Shown one piece after another: positions 15,757 through 24,252 of a stretch of 25,890 bases of DNA. The notes under the pieces were generated by a model that ran no database searches, was not told where the DNA came from, and worked only from the letters and a program-made list of their open reading frames with translations. The stretch covers positions 1 to 25,890 of the forward strand of contig CAZDLO010000048.1 in the NCBI GenBank assembly GCA_964506325.1, given 5' to 3'. The number at the start of each line of letters is the position of its first letter. Position 1 is the stretch's first letter. This DNA is from CAINVV01 sp964506325. Its GTDB lineage: Bacteria > Bacteroidota > Bacteroidia > Bacteroidales > Prolixibacteraceae. A program made the position numbers and the translations under genes.

Positions 15757-18729
15757 ATGAATTTTTTAAAGCAACAGCCACAAGAAATCAACCTAAACCC
15801 TATTTTACAAACCTATCAGGAAATTGGCAATTTCCCCCCAATTAAAACCTCCTCCAGTTTTGGTCTGAAACCAATTAAAAAGGCCCTTCAGACGCTGTTT
15901 TCCGGATTTCTGATTATCATGGTTTTCAGTTCTGAAATGTTCGGTGCAAACGGTAGTATTGAAGGAACTGTTTTCGATAAAAAATCAAAAGAAACTCTGG
16001 TAGGGGCCCAGGTTATGCTGGAAGGAACAACCATCGGTGCTGTAACCAATTTTGACGGCCACTTTATCATTGACAACATTAAGCCTGGCATCTACAATGT
16101 AAAAGTTACCTACATATCATACAACCAGGTCGTATTTGAAAAAATAACAATCGCTGCCAACAAACAAGTTCAGCTTAATGTTGAAATGGATGAGGCTACA
16201 ATAAGCCTGGGGGATATTACCGTTACCGCAACAAGACGCCAGGGATCTGATGTTTCTGTTATCAGCGCTATTAAATCAGGTCTGATTTCATCCAACGGGA
16301 TATCCAATCAGCAAATACAAAGATCTCAGGACAGGGATGCTTCAGAAGTTGTAAAGCGTGTTCCCGGTGTTACAATAGTCGATGACAGGTTTGTAATCGT
16401 ACGGGGACTGGGCCAGCGCTACAACAGCGTCTGGTTGAACAATGCATCTGCTCCAAGCTCGGAGGCAGACAGCAGGGCATTTTCATTTGATATTGTGCCC
16501 AGTTCCATGATTGAGAATATGATGATATACAAAACTCCCGCACCCGAATTGCCGGGTGATTTTTCGGGAGGATTCATAAAACTGAGCACCAAAGATGTAC
16601 CTGAATCCAATTCGTACTCATTTTCAGTTGGTACATCCATTACTCCGGGTACCGCATTTAATGACTTTTACAAATACCAGGGAGGAAAGCTGGACTTTCT
16701 GGGATTTGACGATGGAACAAGGAAACTGCCTTCGTCATTCCCCGGAGACTTAAAAGATGTTGGAAAAAACGACCAGGTATTGTTGGGACGTATGCTAAAC
16801 AAAAACTGGGTCGCAACTCCCAATACTGCTGCCCCGGATCTACGTCTTTCGTTCAATATGGCCCACAGGTTCAAAATTAAAAAGATTATCCTGGGTGAGG
16901 TTACCTCGGTAAATTACTCCAACCTAAGGTCTTATGATCAGGTCGAAAACAACAATTATGGCGTTTACCGCTTCGATATCGACAAACCCGGTTATGATTT
17001 TGCCTTCAACGACAAAGCCTTTAAAAACACTGCCAAACTGGGAGTGCTGCACAACTGGAGTGCCTTATTAGGGAAAGGTAATAAAATTGAATTCCGGAAT
17101 CTGTTCAACCACATTGGATATACCAAAACAACGCTCCGTGAGGGAACTGAATTTTACAGCAATTCAAAAATCAAATCCTATGAATATGGATTCATGAGCA
17201 GGAGTACCTACATGGGTCAGTTATCAGGAACACACTCTTTCAATGAGAATAAAACTAAAATAGACTGGATAGGAGGTTATTCAAGGGCCACACGTGATGA
17301 ACCGGATATGAAAAGGTTAAAACTCACTTTGAACGAAAACACAACCGATCCCAACAATGGAAAGTATTATATGGTATTCCCGGTAAATCCGTTGACGGCC
17401 AACGCAGGAAGGGTTTACATGAAACTGCTTGAAAATGTTTACTCTGCAGCAGCCAACCTGGAACACACCTTCAGTTTGATGGAAATTCATCCTACCCTTA
17501 AAACAGGTATCTATACGGAAAAAAAAGACCGGGACTTTAGCGCCAGAAAACTCGGGTATGTTGTTTCCAGTTCGTCCCAGTATGATACGAGAATTGGTTA
17601 CTTGCCGCTCGACCAGATGTTCAGGGATGAAAACATCAATACTACCACAGGAATAAAACTGGATGAAGAAACAGGCAAATCAGACTCCTACCAGGGAAGT
17701 AACAGTCAAATAGCCGGATATCTTGCCATTCAAGTACCATTCACCAAAAAATTGTCCGTCTATGCGGGTATAAGAGGTGAAAATAACAAGCAGGAGATTT
17801 ACAGTTTTGACAGATTCCTGCAACCTATAACTGTTACCAATGACACCTTTAATATTTTGCCGTCCGTCAATGCAGTATTCAAGTTCAACGATGAAAACCT
17901 CTTACGTGCAGCTTACGGCAAATCATTGAACAGACCTGAGTTCAGGGAAATTGCGCCCTTCCCATTCTATGATTTTGAAAACAATGCAGTTTACTCAGGT
18001 AATCCAGATCTGAAAAATGCCACAGTTAACAATATGGAAATCAGGTACGAACATTATCCTTCAAAAAATGAATTGTTTTCAGTCGGTCTGTTCTACAAAA
18101 AATTTCAAAATCCAATTGAAGTAAAATACCTGCAGACAGGGAGTGGTCTGGAATATAGTTACCAGAATGCAGACCAGGCTGTCAATTACGGGGTGGAAGC
18201 CGAAATCCGCAAATCATTGGGAGCGGCAGGTATATGGGAAAAACTGAATGTGGTGGTGAACGGTGCCCTTATAAAAAGTGAAATAAGCTTTGCCAATCAA
18301 TTGACGGAAAAGACACGCCCAATGGCTGGCCAGTCGCCCTATATCCTGAATGCAGGCATCTTTTACACAGATGAAACAAAAAGCCGTCTGATGGTCAACC
18401 TACTGTACAATGTTATCGGGAAGAGGATTCAGATCGTGGGTATTCCCCAGCAAAATTCATGGGAAGATATTCCGGATGTTTATGAAATGCCCAGGCAACT
18501 CGTAGATTTCGTGGTCAGTAAAAAAATCGGAAAGTTTGCCGAATTAAAATTCTCGGTCAAGGATCTGCTGAATCAAAGAGTTGTCTACAAACAAAACATT
18601 GACGCTAATGTCGACATGAGCTATTACAATGGTGGCTCCTCGAATATAAAATATTTCAACCGCGACCAGGTATTGAGAAGTTTCCGACCCGGAAGCAGCT
18701 ATTCCATTGAACTGGGCTTTCGATTCTGA
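15757..18729 (+). CDS. TonB-dependent outer-membrane receptor with carboxypeptidase-D-like N-domain
   Basis: A 990-residue TonB-dependent receptor. In order: a long 42-residue N-terminal extension, a hydrophobic signal (about 43-58) with likely cleavage near 64, a carboxypeptidase-D regulatory-like beta-sandwich (about 66-150, IEGTVFDKKSKETLVGAQVML...YISYN), a TonB-box-like stretch (ITVTATRR), the plug domain (ASEVVKRVPGVTIVDDRFVIVRGLGQRYN, LPGDFSGGFIKLSTKD) and a 22-strand barrel ending in YSIELGFRF with a terminal Phe. It would import a ligand across the outer membrane using TonB energy. Its partner is probably the lipoprotein 96 bp downstream, with no terminator between. The promoter carries four 11-bp-spaced repeats. 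The ligand is unknown; phosphate-containing compounds are inferred only from the operator. Confidence 0.92.
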   Translation: MNFLKQQPQEINLNPILQTYQEIGNFPPIKTSSSFGLKPIKKALQTLFSGFLIIMVFSSEMFGANGSIEGTVFDKKSKETLVGAQVMLEGTTIGAVTNFDGHFIIDNIKPGIYNVKVTYISYNQVVFEKITIAANKQVQLNVEMDEATISLGDITVTATRRQGSDVSVISAIKSGLISSNGISNQQIQRSQDRDASEVVKRVPGVTIVDDRFVIVRGLGQRYNSVWLNNASAPSSEADSRAFSFDIVPSSMIENMMIYKTPAPELPGDFSGGFIKLSTKDVPESNSYSFSVGTSITPGTAFNDFYKYQGGKLDFLGFDDGTRKLPSSFPGDLKDVGKNDQVLLGRMLNKNWVATPNTAAPDLRLSFNMAHRFKIKKIILGEVTSVNYSNLRSYDQVENNNYGVYRFDIDKPGYDFAFNDKAFKNTAKLGVLHNWSALLGKGNKIEFRNLFNHIGYTKTTLREGTEFYSNSKIKSYEYGFMSRSTYMGQLSGTHSFNENKTKIDWIGGYSRATRDEPDMKRLKLTLNENTTDPNNGKYYMVFPVNPLTANAGRVYMKLLENVYSAAANLEHTFSLMEIHPTLKTGIYTEKKDRDFSARKLGYVVSSSSQYDTRIGYLPLDQMFRDENINTTTGIKLDEETGKSDSYQGSNSQIAGYLAIQVPFTKKLSVYAGIRGENNKQEIYSFDRFLQPITVTNDTFNILPSVNAVFKFNDENLLRAAYGKSLNRPEFREIAPFPFYDFENNAVYSGNPDLKNATVNNMEIRYEHYPSKNELFSVGLFYKKFQNPIEVKYLQTGSGLEYSYQNADQAVNYGVEAEIRKSLGAAGIWEKLNVVVNGALIKSEISFANQLTEKTRPMAGQSPYILNAGIFYTDETKSRLMVNLLYNVIGKRIQIVGIPQQNSWEDIPDVYEMPRQLVDFVVSKKIGKFAELKFSVKDLLNQRVVYKQNIDANVDMSYYNGGSSNIKYFNRDQVLRSFRPGSSYSIELGFRF

Positions 18730-18825
18730 AATGTAAAATAATCCCTGGAATCAACTGTTGGCAAAACATACAAAATATTTTTTAATCTATTGTAAATTAT
18801 AATTAATTACAAAAATTGCATCACT

Positions 18826-20385
18826 ATGAAACGCTTTATCCCTATTTTCTTATTTGTTTTGGCAGTACTTGTTACTGTGACAACCTCCTGTAAAAAGGAG
18901 ACTCCTGATGTCAAAGTTGCAGGAGTAACGCTGGACCAGAAAGCAGCAACGGTCCGAATTGGCACTCCTTTGAAATTAACAGCATCTGTTACTCCTTTCG
19001 ATGCAACAAACAAAACTCTGACCTGGTCTACAAAAGATGCAGCCACTGCGACTGTGGCAGCTGATGGAACCGTTACCGGAGTAGCAACAGGAACCACTGA
19101 AATTACAGCAACCACAACTGATGGACTTTTCACTGATAAATCCATCGTATCTATTTTCCCGTCAGCCGGCTCCACCGTTACGCTAACAGGTAATATCACT
19201 TCAAGTATTACCTTGAAATCCGACATCAATTATGTACTGGATGGCTGGGTTTATGTGAAATCAGGTGCAACCTTTACCATTGAACCGGGAACTGTCATAA
19301 AAGGTAAAGAGGGAACAAAAGCCTCTCTCGTGATTGAAAGAGGTGCAAAAATCATGGCAATTGGAACGGCTGCAAAACCAATTATTTTTACTTCAATCAA
19401 ACCTGCCGGATCAAGAGTTGCAGGAGACTGGGGCGGCATCGTTCTTTGTGGAAATGCAAAAATCAATGTTACAGGTGGCGAGGCGGAAATTGAAGGTGGT
19501 CTGGGCGCCAAATATGGTGGTTCTGACGACAATGACAATTCAGGTTCTATGCAGTACGTCAGGATTGAATTCGCCGGGTATGCTTTCATGCCGGACAAGG
19601 AGATCAACGGATTAACTTTTGGTGGTGTTGGTCGTGGTACTGTAATTGATTACGTCCAGGTTTCATTCAGTAATGATGATTCCTTTGAATGGTTTGGTGG
19701 TACAGTAAATTGCAAACACCTGATAGCATTCAGTGGGCTTGATGACGAATTTGATACAGACTATGGTTTTAGCGGATCAGTACAATACATTGTTGGTTTA
19801 CGTGACCCTGGCGTAGCAGATATTTCGAAATCCAATGGATTCGAATCAGACAATGATGGGAGCGGTTCGACCAATATTCCCACTACCAACCCAAAATTTG
19901 CCAATGTCAGCCTATTTGGCCCACTTGCCACTCCTACAACCACAATCAACCCATTGTTCCAGTCATCCATGCATATCAGGAGAAAATCAAATCTTGAAGT
20001 ATACAATTCTGTTTTTGCAGGCTGGCCAAAAGGCTTGATGCTGGCAGACCCAAAAGGAAATGGTGGTTCTGGTGCTAAGGTAAATGGCTGTGTCCTTTCA
20101 GGAATGACAGACAACTTCAGCGGCAATGCAGCAGGTGAAAAGGAGTACTTTGAGGATCCCGCCAAAATCAACAGAACAGTTGCCCTTATTACCGATCTTA
20201 AAGTAAATAATCCATTTAATCTGACAGCTCCGAATTTCCTTCCTGCAACCGGATCTCCTCTCTTAACAGGAGCATCTACCTCACTTCCGGCAGGACTGGA
20301 GGCAACAGATTATGTAGGAGCATTTAAAGCCACCGACTGGACTGCAGGATGGGCCAACTGGACACCCAAAACCACAGCATATTAA
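18826..20385 (+). CDS. BIG2-domain / parallel beta-helix lipoprotein
   Basis: A 519-residue predicted lipoprotein (lipobox VTTSC, C22) followed by the Lys/Glu-rich KKETPD start typical of Bacteroidota surface lipoproteins. Residues about 30-110 form a bacterial Ig-like group-2 domain (VAGVTLDQKAATVRIGTPLKLTASV, WSTKDAATATVAADGTVTGVATGTTEIT). From about 120 the sequence is Gly/Asn-rich with regular beta-helix turns (IEPGTVIKGKEGTKASLVIERGAKI, GDWGGIVLCGNAKIN, LEVYNSVFAGWPKGLML). No catalytic motif or SusD helix pattern is seen. It lies 96 bp after the receptor on the same strand and before a terminator, so it is probably its co-transcribed, surface-exposed partner. A binding or hydrolytic role is possible but not shown. 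Confidence 0.85.
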   Translation: MKRFIPIFLFVLAVLVTVTTSCKKETPDVKVAGVTLDQKAATVRIGTPLKLTASVTPFDATNKTLTWSTKDAATATVAADGTVTGVATGTTEITATTTDGLFTDKSIVSIFPSAGSTVTLTGNITSSITLKSDINYVLDGWVYVKSGATFTIEPGTVIKGKEGTKASLVIERGAKIMAIGTAAKPIIFTSIKPAGSRVAGDWGGIVLCGNAKINVTGGEAEIEGGLGAKYGGSDDNDNSGSMQYVRIEFAGYAFMPDKEINGLTFGGVGRGTVIDYVQVSFSNDDSFEWFGGTVNCKHLIAFSGLDDEFDTDYGFSGSVQYIVGLRDPGVADISKSNGFESDNDGSGSTNIPTTNPKFANVSLFGPLATPTTTINPLFQSSMHIRRKSNLEVYNSVFAGWPKGLMLADPKGNGGSGAKVNGCVLSGMTDNFSGNAAGEKEYFEDPAKINRTVALITDLKVNNPFNLTAPNFLPATGSPLLTGASTSLPAGLEATDYVGAFKATDWTAGWANWTPKTTAY

Positions 20386-20403
20386 AAGTTGACATATTAT
20401 AAA

Positions 20404-20439
20404 GAAAGGGCCGCCCTATTTCGGGCAGCCTTTTCTTTT
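20404..20439 (+). terminator. Terminator after the receptor-lipoprotein unit
   Basis: A 13-bp stem pairs 20404-20416 with 20423-20435 around a 6-base loop, with one mismatch and one G-U pair, followed by a T-rich tail. It separates the lipoprotein from the YwqK-like gene. Confidence 0.85.
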
Positions 20440-20476
20440 AACCGGAGGATTACTGAAAGAAGGCCAAAAATTGCAC

Positions 20477-20484
20477 TATATTTG
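20477..20484 (+). promoter_or_regulatory. -7 box of the YwqK-like gene
   Basis: TATATTTG is a perfect TAnnTTTG match placed 27 bases before the ATG. No clear -33 element is seen. Confidence 0.5.
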
Positions 20485-20510
20485 AAATATTACATTTAGA
20501 CAGAATTAAA

Positions 20511-20966
20511 ATGAATAAACTAATATTGTTCGTTTGCTTAATATTCTTGACCACGGCGGCATTTGCACAGGAAATCGTAAACGTTGACGGCAAGGATTTC
20601 AAAAAAGGAATGCTCTATACAGGCATTCACACAGAATATTTTGGCAACAATCAACCAAAGACAATCCTGAATATATCGAATGGCGTCCTGGAAGGTACAG
20701 TTACCACCTTTTTTGAGAATGGTCGGAAGCAAGAGTTGCGTTCCTACATAAATGGCAAAAAAGATGGTTTATGGATCACATGGGACGAATCAGGCCACAA
20801 AACAGCCCAGGCTGAATACAAGGAGAATGTAAAGAATGGAGACTGGTTTATCTGGACCAGCGAAGGCAAGCCCTTGTACGAATTACATTATGTAATGGGT
20901 CAAAAATCAGGTATCTGGAGAGTATATGACGAATCCGGCAAACTAATCAGCGAAAGAAAATACTGA
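20511..20966 (+). CDS. Secreted YwqK-like (MORN-type repeat) protein
   Basis: A 151-residue protein with a signal peptide (MNKLILFVCLIFLTTAAFA, cleaved before QEIV). It is followed by repeated ~22-residue beta-hairpin units of the MORN/YwqK type, such as GVLEGTVTTFFENGRKQELRSYINGKKDGLWITWDESGHK, each with a G-x-W or aromatic centre (GLWITWD, GDWFIWT, GIWRVYD). The YwqK family is often annotated as antitoxin, but no toxin partner lies next to it and this copy is exported, so that role is unlikely. It has its own promoter and sits between the receptor unit and the Pho-box-regulated small protein. It has no Pho-like repeats. Function unknown. Confidence 0.75.
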   Translation: MNKLILFVCLIFLTTAAFAQEIVNVDGKDFKKGMLYTGIHTEYFGNNQPKTILNISNGVLEGTVTTFFENGRKQELRSYINGKKDGLWITWDESGHKTAQAEYKENVKNGDWFIWTSEGKPLYELHYVMGQKSGIWRVYDESGKLISERKY

Positions 20967-20979
20967 TGTTAATACATTA

Positions 20980-21030
20980 TGTCACCCTTTATTAATCGCT
21001 TTGTAATCATCCTGTAATCAAATTGTAACA
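20980..21030 (+). promoter_or_regulatory. Pho-box-like direct-repeat operator, five units
   Basis: Seven-base units start at 20980 (TGTCACC), 20991 (ATTAATC), 21002 (TGTAATC), 21013 (TGTAATC) and 21024 (TGTAACA), each exactly 11 bp from the next. The last unit begins 20 bp before TTTGCA at 21044, the same distance as upstream of the receptor gene. The stretch CATTAG also recurs at the same place (21032-21037 and 15714-15719). The -7 region GAAATTTG lacks the TA, consistent with a need for an activator. Confidence 0.7.
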
Positions 21031-21068
21031 ACATTAGCAGAAATTTGCATCATACAAATACTTACAAA

Positions 21069-21443
21069 ATGAAAAAGGCTCTGTTTACTTTGTTATTGGT
21101 TACTGTTTTCGCGTTAACTTATGCAACTAAAAATGATAGTGCAGCGAATAAAAGCAAAACCACAGAAACGACAATTTCAAACCCTGTGCCTGCTGTTTCA
21201 TTGTCAGGTAAAGTAATTGACCTTAGTTCCGGTGAAGCTCTGGCGGGTGTGGAAGTTACGATCGAAGGTTCTTCACAGAAGGTTCGTACAGATCTGGACG
21301 GAAATTTCAAAATCAGTAATCTGAAACCAGGTGAATACAACCTCATAGCATCTTACATTTCCTACAACAAAAGTTTTATCGAAAAACTGGAAGTTGGTAA
21401 ATTGAATCAGACACTGGATATAAAGTTGCAGTCAGCAAATTAA
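21069..21443 (+). CDS. Small periplasmic carboxypeptidase-D-like domain protein
   Basis: A 124-residue protein: signal peptide (MKKALFTLLLVTVFALTYA), a polar linker (about 20-45) and one carboxypeptidase-D regulatory-like beta-sandwich (VSLSGKVIDLSSGEALAGVEVTIEG ... LKPGEYNLIASYISYNKS). The domain is closely similar to the N-terminal domain of the receptor at 15757, sharing KPGxYN and YISYN. Nothing follows the domain, so it is a stand-alone version. An in-frame ATG at 21045 lies within the -7 region and is rejected. It has its own five-repeat operator and a strong terminator, and it directly precedes the two-component genes. A role in the periplasm with the receptor is inferred. Confidence 0.8.
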   Translation: MKKALFTLLLVTVFALTYATKNDSAANKSKTTETTISNPVPAVSLSGKVIDLSSGEALAGVEVTIEGSSQKVRTDLDGNFKISNLKPGEYNLIASYISYNKSFIEKLEVGKLNQTLDIKLQSAN

Positions 21444-21462
21444 ATTTGATAGAACTAGTTCA

Positions 21463-21503
21463 AAAAAAGAACGGAATTGCATCAAGCAATTCCGTTCTTT
21501 TTT
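21463..21503 (+). terminator. Strong terminator before the two-component genes
   Basis: An 18-bp perfect stem pairs 21463-21480 with 21486-21503 around the loop atcaa. It begins with an A run and ends in a T run, so it can work in both directions. Confidence 0.95.
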
Positions 21504-21751
21504 ATATCCTTTTATACATAGTCAGAGTACAACGGAAACATTATTATACTCTCTCTGGCAAGGAAAGACTTGTACTGAACTTAAAGTAGCCATTTGCCAA
21601 AATCCAATTCTGAAAAAAAATTATTGCTGTTTGTAACGAATTTTCCAAAAATCGGGATAATAAAAGAAATCCCTTGTTTGACAAAATGAATAACTTTATC
21701 CAATTGTAGAGAAATTAAAAAACCGCACATTTTAACTAGATTAGCAACACG
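21504..21751. other. Leader region of the two-component genes
   Basis: 248 bp without a gene. A partial -7 match TAACTTTA (21691-21698) is the best promoter candidate. A lone TGTAACG (21632-21638) has no 11-bp partner, so I do not call an operator here. Confidence 0.35.
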
Positions 21752-22438
21752 ATGAAGGACAATTTCAGAATTTTGATCGCTGAAGATGAAGAAGATATTT
21801 GTGAAATACTTCAATTCAATCTTGAGAGTGAAGGTTACACTGTGGATGTTGTTCATTCGGCCGAAGAGGCTCTGAAAAAAAAACTATCAGTCTACGATCT
21901 GTTCCTTCTCGATGTTATGATGGGAAAAATGACCGGGTATGGTCTGGCTCAAAAAATGAGGAAAGAAATGGATATCATCGTACCCATTATATTTCTTACA
22001 GCCAGAAGCAATGAAAATGACATCCTTACAGGTTTTTCTGTCGGCGCTGATGATTACATTTCAAAACCATTTTCAATCCGTGAACTGCAGGCACGCGTAA
22101 AAACAATACTAAAACGCACGAATCAACAGGCTGTCAGTCAGCAAGATTCGGTATTAAAACTTGGAGAAATCGGTCTTGACAGCAAGAGCAAACGATTGGT
22201 CATTGACGAAAGGAAAGTCGAATTGACCAGGAAGGAATTTGAAATAATCCAATTATTGGCAAAGAATCCGGGAAGAATTTTTTCCAGGGAAGAGATCCTC
22301 TCCAGGATATGGTCGGACGACGTAATAGTTACCGACCGGACCGTCGATGTGAATATGACCAGGTTAAGAAAGAAACTGGAAAAATACAGCACCTATGTAC
22401 GCAACAAGGCAGGCTACGGTTACTATTTTGAAATATGA
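21752..22438 (+). CDS. OmpR/PhoB-family response regulator
   Basis: A 228-residue DNA-binding response regulator. The receiver domain (1-120) has acidic residues at E11/D12, the phospho-acceptor D54 in DLFLLDVMMGKMTGY, T83 in FLTARSN and K105 in DYISKPFS. A winged-helix domain (about 130-228) contains LTRKEFEIIQLLAKNPGRIFSREEIL and TVDVNMTRLRKKL, typical of PhoB/OmpR. The stop overlaps the kinase start by ATGA. The regulator belongs to the family whose members bind direct repeats with an 11-bp period, and two such repeat arrays lie within 6.1 kb upstream. It may therefore control the receptor and the small periplasmic protein. Whether it responds to phosphate is not shown. Confidence 0.93.
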   Translation: MKDNFRILIAEDEEDICEILQFNLESEGYTVDVVHSAEEALKKKLSVYDLFLLDVMMGKMTGYGLAQKMRKEMDIIVPIIFLTARSNENDILTGFSVGADDYISKPFSIRELQARVKTILKRTNQQAVSQQDSVLKLGEIGLDSKSKRLVIDERKVELTRKEFEIIQLLAKNPGRIFSREEILSRIWSDDVIVTDRTVDVNMTRLRKKLEKYSTYVRNKAGYGYYFEI

Positions 22439-24234
22439 GCATTCTTAAAAATAAAATAAGAATCAGGTACAAGTCGATTAGGTTGAAATTATTCATCAAC
22501 TATTTTCTGCTTTTCTTTGCTTTTCTACTGTCTGTACTGATTTACCAGAGCATACATGAAAAGCACTTCAGAATTTTGCTTCTAGAAAACAGGCTCGAGG
22601 GTTATACAGAACTTGTGAATAGATTCATCCTGCAGGAAAATCTTGAGACAACTGTGCAACTCGCCCATCTGGATTCATTGAAGAAGCTGGTCGCACCATC
22701 TCAGACAAGGATTACCGTATTTGATCTTCAGGGAGATGTCCTCTATGACAACCTCGTCTCCGATTACCTGAAGTTAGAGAACCACTTCAAAAGACCTGAA
22801 TTCCAGGTTGCTGTAATTTCAGGTTCCGGATACAATATCCGGCACTCATCAACTACCAATCTTGACTATTTTTACTATGCAAAAAGATACAGGAACATAA
22901 TAATCAGATCAGCAGTTCTTTTCAATATAGAAACAAGAAATTATCTGAGCATCGACAGGGCATTCATGCTCTATTTTTTGTTCCTTTTCGTTCTTTTCGG
23001 AGTCCTTCTCCGACTGATTACTCATCGGATGGGTGATTCAATCGCAAAATTAAAAGACTTTGCACTCCGGGTCAGAAAAGGTCAGAAAATGGACCATGAT
23101 CTGCAATTTTCCAATGATGAGATCGGAATAATAGGCCATGAAATAAGCAAATTATTCGAACTTGCTAATAATTCCAAAGAAGAGCTGCTACTGGAAAAGG
23201 AAAAACTGATAAGCCATCTTTTTGTACTTAAGGAAGGGGTAGCCTTTTTTTCCCCAAGAAAAAAAATCATACTGAACAACAGCCATTTCATATTCTATAT
23301 CAATGTAATATCAGAAGAATCTACCATTGCAGCAGAAAAAATTTTTAGCCTGGCTGAATTTGAAGCAATCAAAAAATTCGTGGATGAAGCCGTGGCAGAC
23401 ACTAGTGTTTACAACCTCAATGAGCTACCCCGGCTCGAATATTCTGTTCAGCGTGATGGATCCCACTTCCATATTCAGTGCATCATTTTTCAGGACCGCA
23501 GCTTTGAAATTGTGATCACTGACAATACACAGCTCATGAAAAGGAGTATTATGAAGCAACAGATAACCTCCAACATTTCTCATGAACTTAAGACACCTAT
23601 TGCCACGGTAAAGGGATATCTTGAAACCTTGCTGCACAATCCTGAAATGGATCCAAAAAGACAGCAATACTTCATCAATAAAGCCTTCAATCAATCAGAA
23701 AGACTAACACAGCTGGTAAATGACATTGCTTTGCTCAACAAAATTGAAGAGTCGACTGAACTGTATCCAAGGGCTAAAATTGAAGTAAAAAAACTCATTG
23801 ATGAAGTAATTGAAAGTTTCAATGACCTGATTCAGCAAAAATCGGTCACTATAGTAACCAATATGGCGGCCAAGGTAATTGTCAATGCCAATTATTCACT
23901 GATATTTTCAGTTTTCAGGAATCTTATGGAGAACTCCCTTAAGTATGGTGGGGAGGGTATTACAATTGAAATCTCCAATTACCTTGAAGACAACAACTAC
24001 CAATATTTCTCTTTTGCAGACAATGGCCCCGGAGTTGATGAAGAACACCTGCCCCGGATATTCGAGCGCTTTTACAGAATTGATTCAGGCCGCTCGCGTA
24101 AGCAGGGAGGAACAGGGCTCGGTCTGGCTATTGTAAAGAACGCCATTCTAAGTTTCAAAGGGGACATATCTGCTAGAACCCACAAAGGCGGTGGTCTGGA
24201 GTTCATTTTTTCCCTCCCAAAATTCAATGGGTGA
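22435..24234 (+). CDS. Membrane sensor histidine kinase (PhoR-like)
   Basis: A 599-residue kinase paired with the response regulator. TM1 is at about 18-40 (FINYFLLFFAFLLSVLIY), followed by a sensor region of about 135 residues, TM2 at about 178-197 (FMLYFLFLFVLFGVLL) and a HAMP-like linker to about 250. Next is a region of about 120 residues without a recognised signature (possibly PAS-like). The HisKA domain has phospho-acceptor H383 in SNISHELKTPIATVKGYL. The ATPase domain has the N box with N500 (NLMENSLKYGG), DNGPGVDEEHLPRIFERFYR and GGTGLGLAIVKNA. All catalytic motifs are present. It starts in a 4-bp ATGA overlap with the regulator. No pst or phoU gene is in the window, so the phosphate assignment rests on the operators only. 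Confidence 0.93.
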   Translation: MSILKNKIRIRYKSIRLKLFINYFLLFFAFLLSVLIYQSIHEKHFRILLLENRLEGYTELVNRFILQENLETTVQLAHLDSLKKLVAPSQTRITVFDLQGDVLYDNLVSDYLKLENHFKRPEFQVAVISGSGYNIRHSSTTNLDYFYYAKRYRNIIIRSAVLFNIETRNYLSIDRAFMLYFLFLFVLFGVLLRLITHRMGDSIAKLKDFALRVRKGQKMDHDLQFSNDEIGIIGHEISKLFELANNSKEELLLEKEKLISHLFVLKEGVAFFSPRKKIILNNSHFIFYINVISEESTIAAEKIFSLAEFEAIKKFVDEAVADTSVYNLNELPRLEYSVQRDGSHFHIQCIIFQDRSFEIVITDNTQLMKRSIMKQQITSNISHELKTPIATVKGYLETLLHNPEMDPKRQQYFINKAFNQSERLTQLVNDIALLNKIEESTELYPRAKIEVKKLIDEVIESFNDLIQQKSVTIVTNMAAKVIVNANYSLIFSVFRNLMENSLKYGGEGITIEISNYLEDNNYQYFSFADNGPGVDEEHLPRIFERFYRIDSGRSRKQGGTGLGLAIVKNAILSFKGDISARTHKGGGLEFIFSLPKFNG

Positions 24235-24252
24235 AAATTTTATTTTTACGAC

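Noticed and set aside
18784..18820. Pho-like repeats before the lipoprotein gene (TGTAAAT at 18791).
   Set aside because: Only one unit resembles the consensus, the 11-bp partner is poor and the distance to TTGCA does not match the other two sites.
21632..21638. TGTAACG as an autoregulatory operator of the two-component genes.
   Set aside because: It is a single unit with no neighbour at 11 bp on either side.
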